Shown piece after piece: positions 1 through 6,948 of a stretch of DNA of 64,000 bases (the first letter of the stretch is position 1; every line of letters begins with the position of its first letter). The notes under the pieces were generated by a model. The model had not been told where the DNA came from. It worked only from the letters and a program-made list of their open reading frames with translations, and searched no databases. Origin of the DNA: Legionella sp. PC1000 (GTDB lineage Bacteria > Pseudomonadota > Gammaproteobacteria > Legionellales > Legionellaceae). The stretch covers positions 2,760,001 to 2,824,000 of the forward strand of contig NZ_CP059400.1 of the NCBI RefSeq assembly GCF_014109805.1. The letters run 5' to 3'. Both the position numbers and the translations under genes were made by a program.

Positions 1-2
1 AG

Positions 3-623
3 TTAACAACCGCTCAAGTGACGATCCATACTATTGATTCTGAACTAGGCCAAAAACTACAAGAAGCATCGCTCTTTGCAGAAATGGATCCTTATCGAGC
101 TGCCACCCATAACAAAGGGGTAATGAATGGCATTGATCCTGTTTTAATCGCAACTGGAAATGACTGGCGTGCAGTTGAAGCAGGGGTACATGCCTATGCC
201 GCTCGCCAAGGACAGTATCAAGCCATTACACGTTGGCGCTATCACGATGGAATACTCACAGGACAACTTACCGCACCGATTATTGTAGGAACTATAGGCG
301 GTGTTACTTCATTGCACCCTACTGCAAAAATGTGTTTACGCATGATGAATATTTCTTCAGCCAATCAATTAGCTCAAGTCATTGCTGCAGTAGGCCTGGT
401 ACAAAATTTGGGTGCAATTAAGGCATTATGTACTGAAGGTATTATTCAGGGCCATATGAAATTACACATTGATAATCTGCTTTTGGCAGCAGGTGCCAAT
501 GAAAATGAAATGCCGGTACTTAAAGAGCATTTACAAAAATGGTTGGATTTACATAAAAGAATTAGTCTTAACAATGCTCATGATTTATTAGCTAAAATCA
601 GACAAACACCGATTGCTGTATGA
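3..623 (+). CDS. hydroxymethylglutaryl-CoA reductase, C-terminal part (5' end outside window)
   Basis: Reduces HMG-CoA to mevalonate, the committed step of the mevalonate route to isoprenoids (cytosol). The reading frame is open from base 3, so the gene begins upstream of the window; a GTG at 18 is internal. Visible family signatures are THNKGVMNGIDPV (with the catalytic lysine), the GNDWRAVEAGVHAYA stretch, GTIGGVTSLHPTAK and a late IQGHMKLH segment with the catalytic histidine. These fit the soluble, bacterial class II type, which has no membrane anchor. The stop codon overlaps the start of the next gene (ATGA), so the two are translationally coupled. Legionellae use the mevalonate pathway, which fits this pair. 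NADH or NADPH preference cannot be read from this part. Confidence 0.93.
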   Translation, partial: LTTAQVTIHTIDSELGQKLQEASLFAEMDPYRAATHNKGVMNGIDPVLIATGNDWRAVEAGVHAYAARQGQYQAITRWRYHDGILTGQLTAPIIVGTIGGVTSLHPTAKMCLRMMNISSANQLAQVIAAVGLVQNLGAIKALCTEGIIQGHMKLHIDNLLLAAGANENEMPVLKEHLQKWLDLHKRISLNNAHDLLAKIRQTPIAV

Positions 624-1495
624 AATGGTCAATTCCCGCAAAAACCTTTTTACTGGGTGAATACGCTGCTTTAGCTGAAGCATCTGCACTGCTTCTAATG
701 ACTGCTCCCTGTTTTGAGCTTACATTAACAACTCAAGAAAAGTTGGCTGGAATTCACCCTGAATCCCCAGCTGGACTTTGGTGGTTACAACAAAACTCTG
801 GGCAAGGTCTTTTATGGCATGATCCTTATGCAGGCCGTGGAGGATTAGGCGCCTCCAGTGCACAATTTTTAGCAAGCTATTTAGCGGGTTGCTTCGTAAA
901 TAACACACTGCCTGATTTAAATAAAATGCTAAGTGCTTATTATAAATCATCATGGTTCGGAAAAGGCTTGAGGCCTAGTGGATATGATGTCATAGCACAG
1001 TCACAACAAGGATGTGTGTACATAAATAAACAACAAAAAACGATAAAGTCTTATAATTGGCCCTTTAAAGATTTGTCGTTTTTCCTCATCCATACCGGGA
1101 TGAAACTTGCTACTCACCATCATTTACAAGACTCTGCCCTTCCAGATCAAATCGATTATTTATCTTTTTTAGTAGATGAAGCAAAACAAGCATTTGAAAA
1201 GATTGATTCCAAAAAATTGATTACCGCCATTAATAGCTATCATCAAAAATTAGCAGAGTTAAATTTGGTAGCAGAACACAGTTTAAAATTTATCAGTGAG
1301 TTTAAACAATATCCGGAGATATTGGCAATCAAGGGTTGTGGGGCTTTAGGTGCAGATGTTTTACTGCTTATTACTTCAGCAGACAAGGGTGCAATTCTTG
1401 CTGATAAACTAAAAATACAAAGCTGGACTATTCTGGCTACAGAAAAAGATCTTTATTTTCAAACCCAATTAACTCAAGAATTTTATTTTTTATAA
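620..1495 (+). CDS. GHMP-family kinase of the mevalonate pathway
   Basis: A 291-aa protein starting MKWSIPAKTFLLGEYA, the usual N-terminal GHMP-kinase strand with the LGEYA element. It carries the ATP-binding motif GLGASSA near residue 75 and a C-terminal GCGALGADV-like glycine stretch near residue 240. GHMP kinases of this pathway phosphorylate mevalonate or phosphomevalonate. The start overlaps the HMG-CoA reductase stop by four bases (ATGA), which supports both the start choice and an operon. The protein is at the short end for a mevalonate kinase. Sequence alone does not decide between mevalonate kinase and phosphomevalonate kinase, so no symbol is given. The family is clear; the exact substrate is inference from context. 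Confidence 0.85.
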   Translation: MKWSIPAKTFLLGEYAALAEASALLLMTAPCFELTLTTQEKLAGIHPESPAGLWWLQQNSGQGLLWHDPYAGRGGLGASSAQFLASYLAGCFVNNTLPDLNKMLSAYYKSSWFGKGLRPSGYDVIAQSQQGCVYINKQQKTIKSYNWPFKDLSFFLIHTGMKLATHHHLQDSALPDQIDYLSFLVDEAKQAFEKIDSKKLITAINSYHQKLAELNLVAEHSLKFISEFKQYPEILAIKGCGALGADVLLLITSADKGAILADKLKIQSWTILATEKDLYFQTQLTQEFYFL

Positions 1496-1609
1496 AGCGT
1501 CAATTTGTATAAAAAAAGCATTTGTGCCCTTAAAAATGACAAAAATAATAGAAACATCATAAAAAGACTTGAAATTCTGTGCTAATCCGGTATTATTCCA
1601 GCCTCTTTA

Positions 1610-1685
1610 GGGCCGTTAGCTCAGGTGGTAGAGCAGGAGGCTTTTAACCTCTGTGTCATAGGTTCGAATCCTATACGGCCCACCA
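1610..1685 (+). tRNA. tRNA-Lys (anticodon TTT)
   Basis: Full cloverleaf of 76 nt with encoded CCA. Acceptor arms GGGCCGT and ACGGCCC pair perfectly, the anticodon stem is GGAGG/CCTCT around loop CTTTTAA, and the T arm is ATAGG-TTCGAAT-CCTAT. The anticodon TTT decodes lysine codons. Confidence 0.97.
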
Positions 1686-1722
1686 GTTTTAGAGTACAGT
1701 TTTAAAAAATATTTTGTCCTGC

Positions 1723-1798
1723 GGGCCGTTAGCTCAGGTGGTAGAGCAGGAGGCTTTTAACCTCTGTGTCATAGGTTCGAATCCTATACGGCCCACCA
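1723..1798 (+). tRNA. tRNA-Lys (anticodon TTT), second identical copy
   Basis: Base-for-base identical to the tRNA-Lys 113 nt upstream, including the encoded CCA. A short AT-rich spacer separates them. The two are probably co-transcribed and arose by tandem duplication kept identical by gene conversion. Confidence 0.97.
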
Positions 1799-1862
1799 AT
1801 CTGGTAACTAATCAAATATTAACCAGAAAGCAAGCGGCAAAATATTAAATCTATACCCCATT

Positions 1863-1939
1863 GCGCTCGTAGCTCAGCTGGATAGAGTACTTGGCTTCGA
1901 ACCAAGGTGTCGGGGGTTCGAGTCCCTCCGAGCGCGCCA
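1863..1939 (+). tRNA. tRNA-Arg (anticodon TCG), integration target
   Basis: A 77-nt tRNA with acceptor GCGCTCG/CGAGCGC, anticodon stem CTTGG/CCAAG, loop CTTCGAA (anticodon TCG, arginine) and T arm GGGGG-TTCGAGT-CCCTC, ending GCCA. Its last 47 nt (1893-1939) recur as six diverged fragments further along the window. A tyrosine-recombinase remnant lies about 170 nt downstream. This is the arrangement expected of a tRNA gene used as an attachment site by integrating elements. Confidence 0.97.
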
Positions 1940-1948
1940 TTTAAAATC

Positions 1949-1980
1949 GGTCTATTCCGAAGACATCGGTTACAAATTAT
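1949..1980 (+). repeat. 32-bp direct repeat, copy 1
   Basis: A perfect 32-bp match to 10787-10818, beginning ten bases after the tRNA-Arg end. It contains the small palindrome-like core CCGAAGACATCGG. Both copies are followed by similar pyrimidine-rich text (CTCTTCCCC / GTCTTTCCC). It probably belongs to the left border of an integrated element. Confidence 0.8.
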
Positions 1981-2109
1981 AGGCTCTTCCCCATTTCCGG
2001 GGGCATGAATCTTTTTTTAAATTAGACTATTGCTCTAATTCCACACTGTGGGGATTGTATGGACCTCACCTTTTTTACTTAAGCTCTTTACTCACTTCGG
2101 CTTGGATAA

Positions 2110-2265
2110 TTAAATTCGAGCGTCCAATAGATTACTTAATTCTGCTTGAGAATAATGAGTGGTGATCCTGCCAGAACGATGTCCTAACAAATCCTGCCTA
2201 TCCTCATAACTAACACCAGCGGCTCGAAGTCTTCGTCTAAAAGCATGTTTCAAATCATGGATAAG
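2110..2265 (-). pseudogene. tyrosine recombinase (phage-type integrase), C-terminal remnant
   Basis: Read on the minus strand, about 51 codons encode the end of a phage-type integrase. It starts with HDLKHAFRRRLRAAGVS, followed by DLLGHRSGRITTHYS and a short tail, then a stop. Present are the second catalytic arginine (in FRRRLR), the catalytic histidine region (LLGHRSGR) and the nucleophilic tyrosine (THYS). The frame is closed by TAG immediately upstream and there is no start codon. The N-terminal DNA-binding part and the first catalytic arginine are gone, so it cannot be active. Lying just downstream of the intact tRNA-Arg, it is best read as the relic of the enzyme that integrated there. 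Confidence 0.85.
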
Positions 2266-2348
2266 CTACTCCGTTAAGGATTACAAAATCCTTAATTGAT
2301 AAGGCATTTTCTTCGTCGTATCTCATCACTGAACTCTTAGAGCAAGAG

Positions 2349-2522
2349 CTAATGAAGTATGGGGCCAAAAACTTTCCAGCCTATTATGGCTAATAAAATG
2401 AATAACAATATATTGCCGCCGACGATACCATAGTTGCCACGAGAAAACTCAGTTCGATGCCAATATAATCCGAAAAGTAACCAAACGAACATCAGAACCC
2501 AAAACAAAACTCCAATAGGCAT
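2349..2522 (-). CDS. small hydrophobic membrane protein, 57 aa
   Basis: A 57-codon frame with a good Shine-Dalgarno (AAGGAG, 6 nt before ATG). The protein starts MPIGVLFWVLMFVWLLFGLYW, a hydrophobic helix. It then has a short polar hinge (HRTEFSRGNYG) and a second helix (NILLFILLAIIGWKVFG) ending at ILH. Two transmembrane segments in a hairpin are therefore likely, in the inner membrane. No function is recognised. It is followed on the same strand by the integrase remnant and preceded by a second small membrane-protein gene, so it may belong to the cargo of the first module. Confidence 0.7.
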   Translation of the reverse strand: MPIGVLFWVLMFVWLLFGLYWHRTEFSRGNYGIVGGNILLFILLAIIGWKVFGPILH

Positions 2523-2716
2523 TTTATACTCCTTGTTTGTTAACCAGAAGCCGCATTTTCAATTTAATCATTAAACTACAAACACCTTAGTAAATTATAG
2601 CTGATAATTGCTCCCATTTAGATCGGTTGGTTTTATATGCCGTAATTTTATGAAAATGAAAGGTGATACTACTATAAATATTTCGCTGCAATTAAAAGCA
2701 CTTTTCTATGAAAAGA

Positions 2717-3049
2717 TTATTTTGTCCTATTAGCTTGATTTCCTCCCTCATTATCCATGGCTTGTTTTGCTTCGCTCTCTCCTTTTTCCTGTGTTTGTTC
2801 AGGTTCTTCTGAGTGATAAGAATGAGGCATATCACAAACAGGGCAAGATAAGTGTTTTGATGGGCAAACATAACAACACAGCTTATTAAACAGACATAAA
2901 ACAACTCCTGCAGCAAATAATGCGACTATTCCAAGACTACTGTGGGTAGAGATAGTTAAACCGGTTGCGATAACCAATAGGATAACACCTAGCACTTCAA
3001 AGCGAAGCGTCCAGAGACAGGTGATCTTCGAACATTCCATTTTCTTCAT
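2717..3049 (-). CDS. hypothetical two-helix membrane protein with cysteine-rich segment
   Basis: A 110-aa protein with a strong ribosome site (AGGAG, 7 nt upstream of the ATG at 3049). Residues about 14-33 and 35-54 form two adjacent hydrophobic helices separated by a short THSS turn. After these comes a cysteine-rich stretch, CCYVCPSKHLSCPVCDMPH, around residues 58-76, which contains two CxxC pairs and histidines and could bind a metal. The last 35 residues are acidic and glutamine/lysine-rich and probably cytosolic. No named family was recognised. The neighbouring genes also code for small membrane proteins. Confidence 0.65.
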   Translation of the reverse strand: MKKMECSKITCLWTLRFEVLGVILLVIATGLTISTHSSLGIVALFAAGVVLCLFNKLCCYVCPSKHLSCPVCDMPHSYHSEEPEQTQEKGESEAKQAMDNEGGNQANRTK

Positions 3050-3324
3050 TATATTTCTCCTAGTATTAACGATGGATTGATGTTATTAACTTAAACGAGC
3101 TTTCATTAATTCTAGACTACTATTTGATTCTTCGTAACTTTGCGTTGAAGGTTAGCCCCATTAGGTGAAGCCCATAGTATTTTCCTTTCCATGTCTGGAT
3201 AAATGATGGAGTAGTGACTCTATTTTTTCTTTGTCTTTAGAATTAAAGAGAATTTGGATTTATTTTTGGGAGCAGTCCCTCAAGCCCTTGCTTAAAAATT
3301 TAAATAAGTTGTAGACTATTAAGT

Positions 3325-3948
3325 ATGAAACCTCTTGCACGTGGATACATACATCTAGCAGCATTTTTTATCGCTCTTTGTGCATGCACTATACTAGTCC
3401 TTTATAGCAAAGGGGATTATGCCATTGTTGCCAGTATTATATATAGTGTAAGTCTTATTGGACAATATGGTGTGAGCGCGCTTTATCATACCCGCATGTG
3501 GACTCGGCAAAAATATTTATTACTGAGACGCATTGATCATGCCGCTATTTTTATTTTAATCGCAGGATCAGCAACTCCCATTTGCCTACTTAAGTTAAAG
3601 AACGCATCTGGATTGCAGCTTTTATCCGTCTTTTGGCTAGTTGCACTAATTGGACTTTTAACGACTACCATATGGACTCACGTACCCAAATGGGTTAGAG
3701 CGCTTCTTTATGTTACAACGGGTTGGATTGGCATTCTCTATTTTCCTGAAATTAAGTCTTCGCTAGACACAACAAATATCCAGTTCTTAGTCATAGGAGG
3801 AGTTACCTATACACTAGGGGCCTTGATCTATGCTTTTAAGTGGCCGGATCCCTTTCCTAAAGTCTTTGGATATCATGAAGTCTTTCATGTTTTAGTTGTC
3901 TTAGGGAGTGGGTTTCATTTTTGTCTTAACTATAATATAGCAACTTAA
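3325..3948 (+). CDS. hemolysin III / PAQR-like integral membrane protein
   Basis: A 207-aa protein with about seven hydrophobic helices, the size and layout of the bacterial hemolysin III (PAQR-related) family. Conserved features are GVSALYHT near residue 50, RRIDHAAIFILIAGSATP near 70-88, and HEVFHVLVVLGSGFHF near the C-terminus. These supply the histidines and aspartate that bind zinc in this superfamily. The name comes from a Bacillus cereus hemolysin; in most bacteria the role is unknown and may concern membrane lipid homeostasis. The gene stands alone on the + strand between minus-strand genes. The ATG is the first in frame; no strong ribosome site is visible. Confidence 0.85.
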   Translation: MKPLARGYIHLAAFFIALCACTILVLYSKGDYAIVASIIYSVSLIGQYGVSALYHTRMWTRQKYLLLRRIDHAAIFILIAGSATPICLLKLKNASGLQLLSVFWLVALIGLLTTTIWTHVPKWVRALLYVTTGWIGILYFPEIKSSLDTTNIQFLVIGGVTYTLGALIYAFKWPDPFPKVFGYHEVFHVLVVLGSGFHFCLNYNIAT

Positions 3949-4054
3949 TTCTGTATCTGAGTTTCGCATCGATTGGTGAGTTGCCTCAAAATAAAGGTTA
4001 CCAAAAATAGGATATTTTTGATTCGTTGCCATAGTTATGGCTTCTTGACTCAAA

Positions 4055-4216
4055 CTATACACGACCTAACAAAGATAGGATTAAAAAAATTATTAAAATA
4101 GTCCCTATAATTCCTGATGGACCATACCCCCACTCTCTACTATGGCCCCATGTTGGCAACACACCAATTAAAATGAGTATCAAAACAACAAAATTTGTGA
4201 AACCAATGAGATCAAC
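4055..4216 (-). pseudogene. DUF3309-like small membrane protein without a normal start codon
   Basis: On the minus strand the frame reads through a hydrophobic stretch, then the signature PTWGHSREWGYGPSGIIG, then a second hydrophobic helix ending LLGRV. Small bacterial DUF3309 proteins have this pattern (PTW, a WGY/PSGG core, C-terminal LLLLGR). Upstream of the core there is no ATG or GTG in frame. The only in-frame TTG lies inside the first helix and has no ribosome site. The gene therefore seems to have lost its start, unless a rare start such as ATT is used. It lies just 3' of the phasin gene on the same strand. Confidence 0.5.
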
Positions 4217-4239
4217 AAACCCTATGCATCTTTTGCTAT

Positions 4240-5133
4240 TTACTGTTTAAAAGGATTTTTCCCCTTACCTTCCTGCTCGGTTAAGGGATGCTCGGACTGA
4301 CTTGTATGATGCTCAGATATACTATTCTGAATGACAGGTAGATTACTCGTTGAGTCATCCAGTATACTCATCTCATTTAATAATAAACCCTTTCCTGGTT
4401 CTGGCATTCCCATCTTACGCTCTAATTTCGTCATCCTGGTTTTTAGCCTATCTTCCTTTTTATCAGAAATAGCCTTACTGAGCACTGGCGCATCTTTTTG
4501 TCTCTCGCTCGAAATGATAGGTTTATTTATTGAGATAACCTTTTGCCTCTCTGACAGGACCGTTTTGCGCGCGGGTATATCTTTCTTGCTTTCTGGCAAA
4601 GCGCTTTTGCGAGCAGATACATCCTGTTTACGCGTAGACTCCATTGTTTTTTGTTCTGGCTTAACTTTATTTTGTATGGGTATCCTATTGGATGCGGTTT
4701 TATCTTTTGATTTCATCAAGGTATTCTTAGTCACAGCAATTTTATTTTTATTTGCAGTTTTCTTACGCTCTGAAGGTTTCACCGTTTTCGTTATTATTTC
4801 AGAGACAGTCTTCCGATTTTTAGACGGCTCAGCACCTGAGTTTTTAATTGATTGAACGGCATTTTCTTTAAATTGTTTTGAGTGCGATAAAAGAGCATAT
4901 TCAAAAAGTTGAAATGATTTTGTTACATAATCTAGAATCATATGACTATTTTCCATCATAAGCTTAACCTGTTTATCCAGTAATTCTCCAGGCTGTTTCA
5001 CAGAGGACATTTCTTCAAGCGTTAAATACTTTAAGCCTTGTAATGTTTTAACATTAAGCGCCAGCATTTCTTGAAATGGTTTTTGCATTTCACCTGCCAT
5101 CCTAGTCCAATTCTGTAAATAGTCCTGATTCAT
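4240..5133 (-). CDS. phasin-like protein with long lysine-rich C-terminal extension
   Basis: The N-terminal ~110 residues (starting MNQDYLQNWTRMAGEMQKP) are amphipathic helices of the phasin type, the proteins that coat polyhydroxybutyrate granules. Typical elements are LALNVKTLQGLKYLT and a DYVTKSFQLFEYALLSHSKQF helix. The remaining ~190 residues are a low-complexity, lysine/serine-rich tail with repeated ARKSxLPE/SERQK-like units, much longer than in ordinary phasins. GGAG lies 6 nt before the ATG at 5133, so this start is preferred over an ATG 12 nt further upstream. Legionellae store PHB. A phaB-like remnant lies at 12.6 kb, but there is no PHB operon here. The family call is moderately sure; the role of the tail is unknown. 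Confidence 0.7.
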   Translation of the reverse strand: MNQDYLQNWTRMAGEMQKPFQEMLALNVKTLQGLKYLTLEEMSSVKQPGELLDKQVKLMMENSHMILDYVTKSFQLFEYALLSHSKQFKENAVQSIKNSGAEPSKNRKTVSEIITKTVKPSERKKTANKNKIAVTKNTLMKSKDKTASNRIPIQNKVKPEQKTMESTRKQDVSARKSALPESKKDIPARKTVLSERQKVISINKPIISSERQKDAPVLSKAISDKKEDRLKTRMTKLERKMGMPEPGKGLLLNEMSILDDSTSNLPVIQNSISEHHTSQSEHPLTEQEGKGKNPFKQ

Positions 5134-5661
5134 GATCATCTCCATATGATTACAACATATAATTTTAGACTAGCAGATAAATTAAACCATCGCGAATTAT
5201 TGTTACTGTAAAACTGATTGTGAAATAATTTACACTAACAATCGAAAACAGCGATGGTCAAAAAGGATATGTGATCATCAATTTTAAAGGAAATTACACT
5301 TAGCAAGAGTTCAATCAGCGGAGGTCCATTGGATTCAGATGAAGCTTTTACCAAAAGTGTATTTGTTGTATCACCAAACGCTTAGTCGAACAGTGATGGA
5401 GTCACTGTACAGGATCATAAATCATTCTTTTTTGACCGATAAAAACCTAATGCCTAATAGAAAATCCGATTAGGCTTTAAAATACAGCCTCGGGTACCAC
5501 TGACAAATGACGTCGGCCTTTTTATTCGACTACTCTTGCTAATTTTGACTGTGGGGATTTTGTGGGGATCAGTACAGTGCTGTTATGCACTGTACTGCAA
5601 TTGTAGTGGGTGGTGACATTTAATTATATAATAAATTCAATGATTTAATTTTCAATTACCG
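5134..5661. other. intergenic region with two palindromes
   Basis: No convincing gene. It holds a hairpin at 5452-5475 (GCCTAAT/ATTAGGC followed by TTTAAAA, terminator-like). A longer perfect inverted repeat lies at 5570-5597, with 11-bp arms CAGTACAGTGC and GCACTGTACTG around a 6-nt loop. A GTGGGGATT motif next to it is also found near 2050. This looks like the decayed end of an integrated element just before the first tRNA-Arg fragment. Confidence 0.5.
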
Positions 5662-5708
5662 GGCTTCGAACCAAGGTGTCGGGGGTTCGAGTCCCTCCAA
5701 GCGCGCCA
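5662..5708 (+). repeat. tRNA-Arg 3'-end fragment, copy 1 (att-like)
   Basis: 47 nt matching the last 47 nt of the tRNA-Arg gene with a single change (CTCCAAGC for CTCCGAGC). It starts in the anticodon arm and ends GCGCGCCA. It lacks the 5' half of a tRNA and cannot fold into one. This is the best preserved of six fragments and probably the youngest attachment scar. Confidence 0.9.
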
Positions 5709-5756
5709 ATTTAATGGGCTCTTTCGGCTCTTTCCCATTTAAGGGGGCAGCTATAA

Positions 5757-6080
5757 TCACCCGCAGAGCACCTTAACACGCACCCTGTAATTTTCAAAAT
5801 TTCTAAAACCATAAGCTCTTCGCTGAATGAGTTTCATTTTGCGATGGAACCCTTCTGTTATTCCATTAGATTTACTAAACCGCCACATTCTGGCGACCTC
5901 ATCTTTCCAGGCATCTAGTGTTTTTCCTAACGAGGCTAATGCTTTAAATGCGCTCTGCTTCAATTCAACAAGCATATCCAAGAATGTAGGAATTACTTTA
6001 CGACATGCATGTTGAGTTAATCCTCTTTTTTTAGAGCGGTGTGAATACAACATTTTGAAAGGGTTGCCACGGCCCCACAT
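5757..6080 (-). pseudogene. ISL3-type transposase, C-terminal remnant
   Basis: About 100 codons on the minus strand match the end of an ISL3-family DDE transposase. The diagnostic part is WRFSKSNGITEGFHRKMK followed by IQRRAYGFRNFENYRVRVK and a short tail, including the last catalytic glutamate (ITEGFH). Everything N-terminal, including the zinc finger and the first two catalytic aspartates, is missing, so the enzyme is dead. The first ~13 codons overlap the end of the neighbouring metalloprotease-like gene and may not be transposase sequence. It lies 50 nt after a tRNA-Arg fragment, at the border of the next module. Confidence 0.8.
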
Positions 6081-6939
6081 TTAAAGGTGGGGATTCAACA
6101 TACTTTCTCTGGTAGTAATGCATAATGATCTGAGCCTGTTGTTCTCGATTGAATAATTCAAACACCTCAGCAGGAGTCAATCCAGGATTATTAGTGATCG
6201 CTTGCGTCAGGTCGGGGCCTGCGCCGTCACCATTGATATAACCAGTAGCGCCTGAACCCGTCGTGTATCCGTAATTGTATCCAGCTCCCAATGTTTGAGC
6301 ATGAATAGCCTGTATCATATATATCGGACCAGCTTCCTGGTATTGCCAGACATGGGTTAGCTCATGGATCATCGTCCGATCAGTCATTGGGCCGTCATCC
6401 AGATCATGATTGACAAGCTTGAACGTGACAAATGGCCTGGAGCTTGGGTTGTTGGTGAAAAAATCCTGGACGCCGAAAATGATCGCATTTGCCGTCCCCA
6501 CTTCAGAAAAGTAAATCGTGTCATATTCCAGCGAGGAACCAAAAATCAACTGAGCGGTAGCGATCTCGGCAGCAGTCATTTTCCGGGCGACGAAACTAAT
6601 CATATAGTTACATACTTCATCCAATGCCTCCTGATGAACGTCCTTTACTGCTTGTAAAAATTCGCTTATCGGCTTTTCTAATTCTATCCATTTCCTTACT
6701 AAATCTTCCAATAACTGACGGGAGTGAGCAATAATGACTGATCTTAAAATGTCATCCAGGGTTTTTCCAGACTGACTGGCGGCTTCCAGAAAATCATTGA
6801 GAAGGTTATTATTCAGGGCATTCTCCAGCATTTCAAAGAGAATCCGGCTTTCTTCAGATGGCTCATCAGCCATACCGATCGTATCCAAAAGTTTTTGCAG
6901 CAATTCCATCAATTCTGCAAATGGATTAGTGGCAACCAT
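6031..6939 (-). CDS. HExxH zinc-metalloprotease-like protein
   Basis: A 302-aa protein. The N-terminal ~110 residues are helical. From about residue 120 there is a segment resembling DUF4157-type metallopeptidases (AEIATAQLIFGSSLEYDTI, then a short spacer). This leads into MIHELTHVWQYQ, in which H192-E193-x2-H196 is the zinc-binding HExxH motif. A glycine-rich stretch (YGYTTGSGATGYINGDG) follows. DUF4157-like domains often accompany toxins and cargo of contractile injection systems. The gene starts 9 nt after the 1204-aa gene on the same strand, so the two form a transcriptional unit. Its end runs into the transposase remnant, so the last residues may be altered. There is no signal peptide. 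Proteolytic activity and target are inferred only. Confidence 0.65.
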   Translation of the reverse strand: MVATNPFAELMELLQKLLDTIGMADEPSEESRILFEMLENALNNNLLNDFLEAASQSGKTLDDILRSVIIAHSRQLLEDLVRKWIELEKPISEFLQAVKDVHQEALDEVCNYMISFVARKMTAAEIATAQLIFGSSLEYDTIYFSEVGTANAIIFGVQDFFTNNPSSRPFVTFKLVNHDLDDGPMTDRTMIHELTHVWQYQEAGPIYMIQAIHAQTLGAGYNYGYTTGSGATGYINGDGAGPDLTQAITNNPGLTPAEVFELFNREQQAQIIMHYYQRKYVESPPLNVGPWQPFQNVVFTPL

Positions 6940-6948
6940 AATGTTCGA

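Noticed and set aside
2692..2916. 74-codon minus-strand frame
   Set aside because: It lies out of frame inside the better supported 110-aa gene, which has a strong ribosome site.
4331..4855. 174-codon plus-strand frame
   Set aside because: Antisense shadow of the lysine-rich tail of the phasin-like gene.
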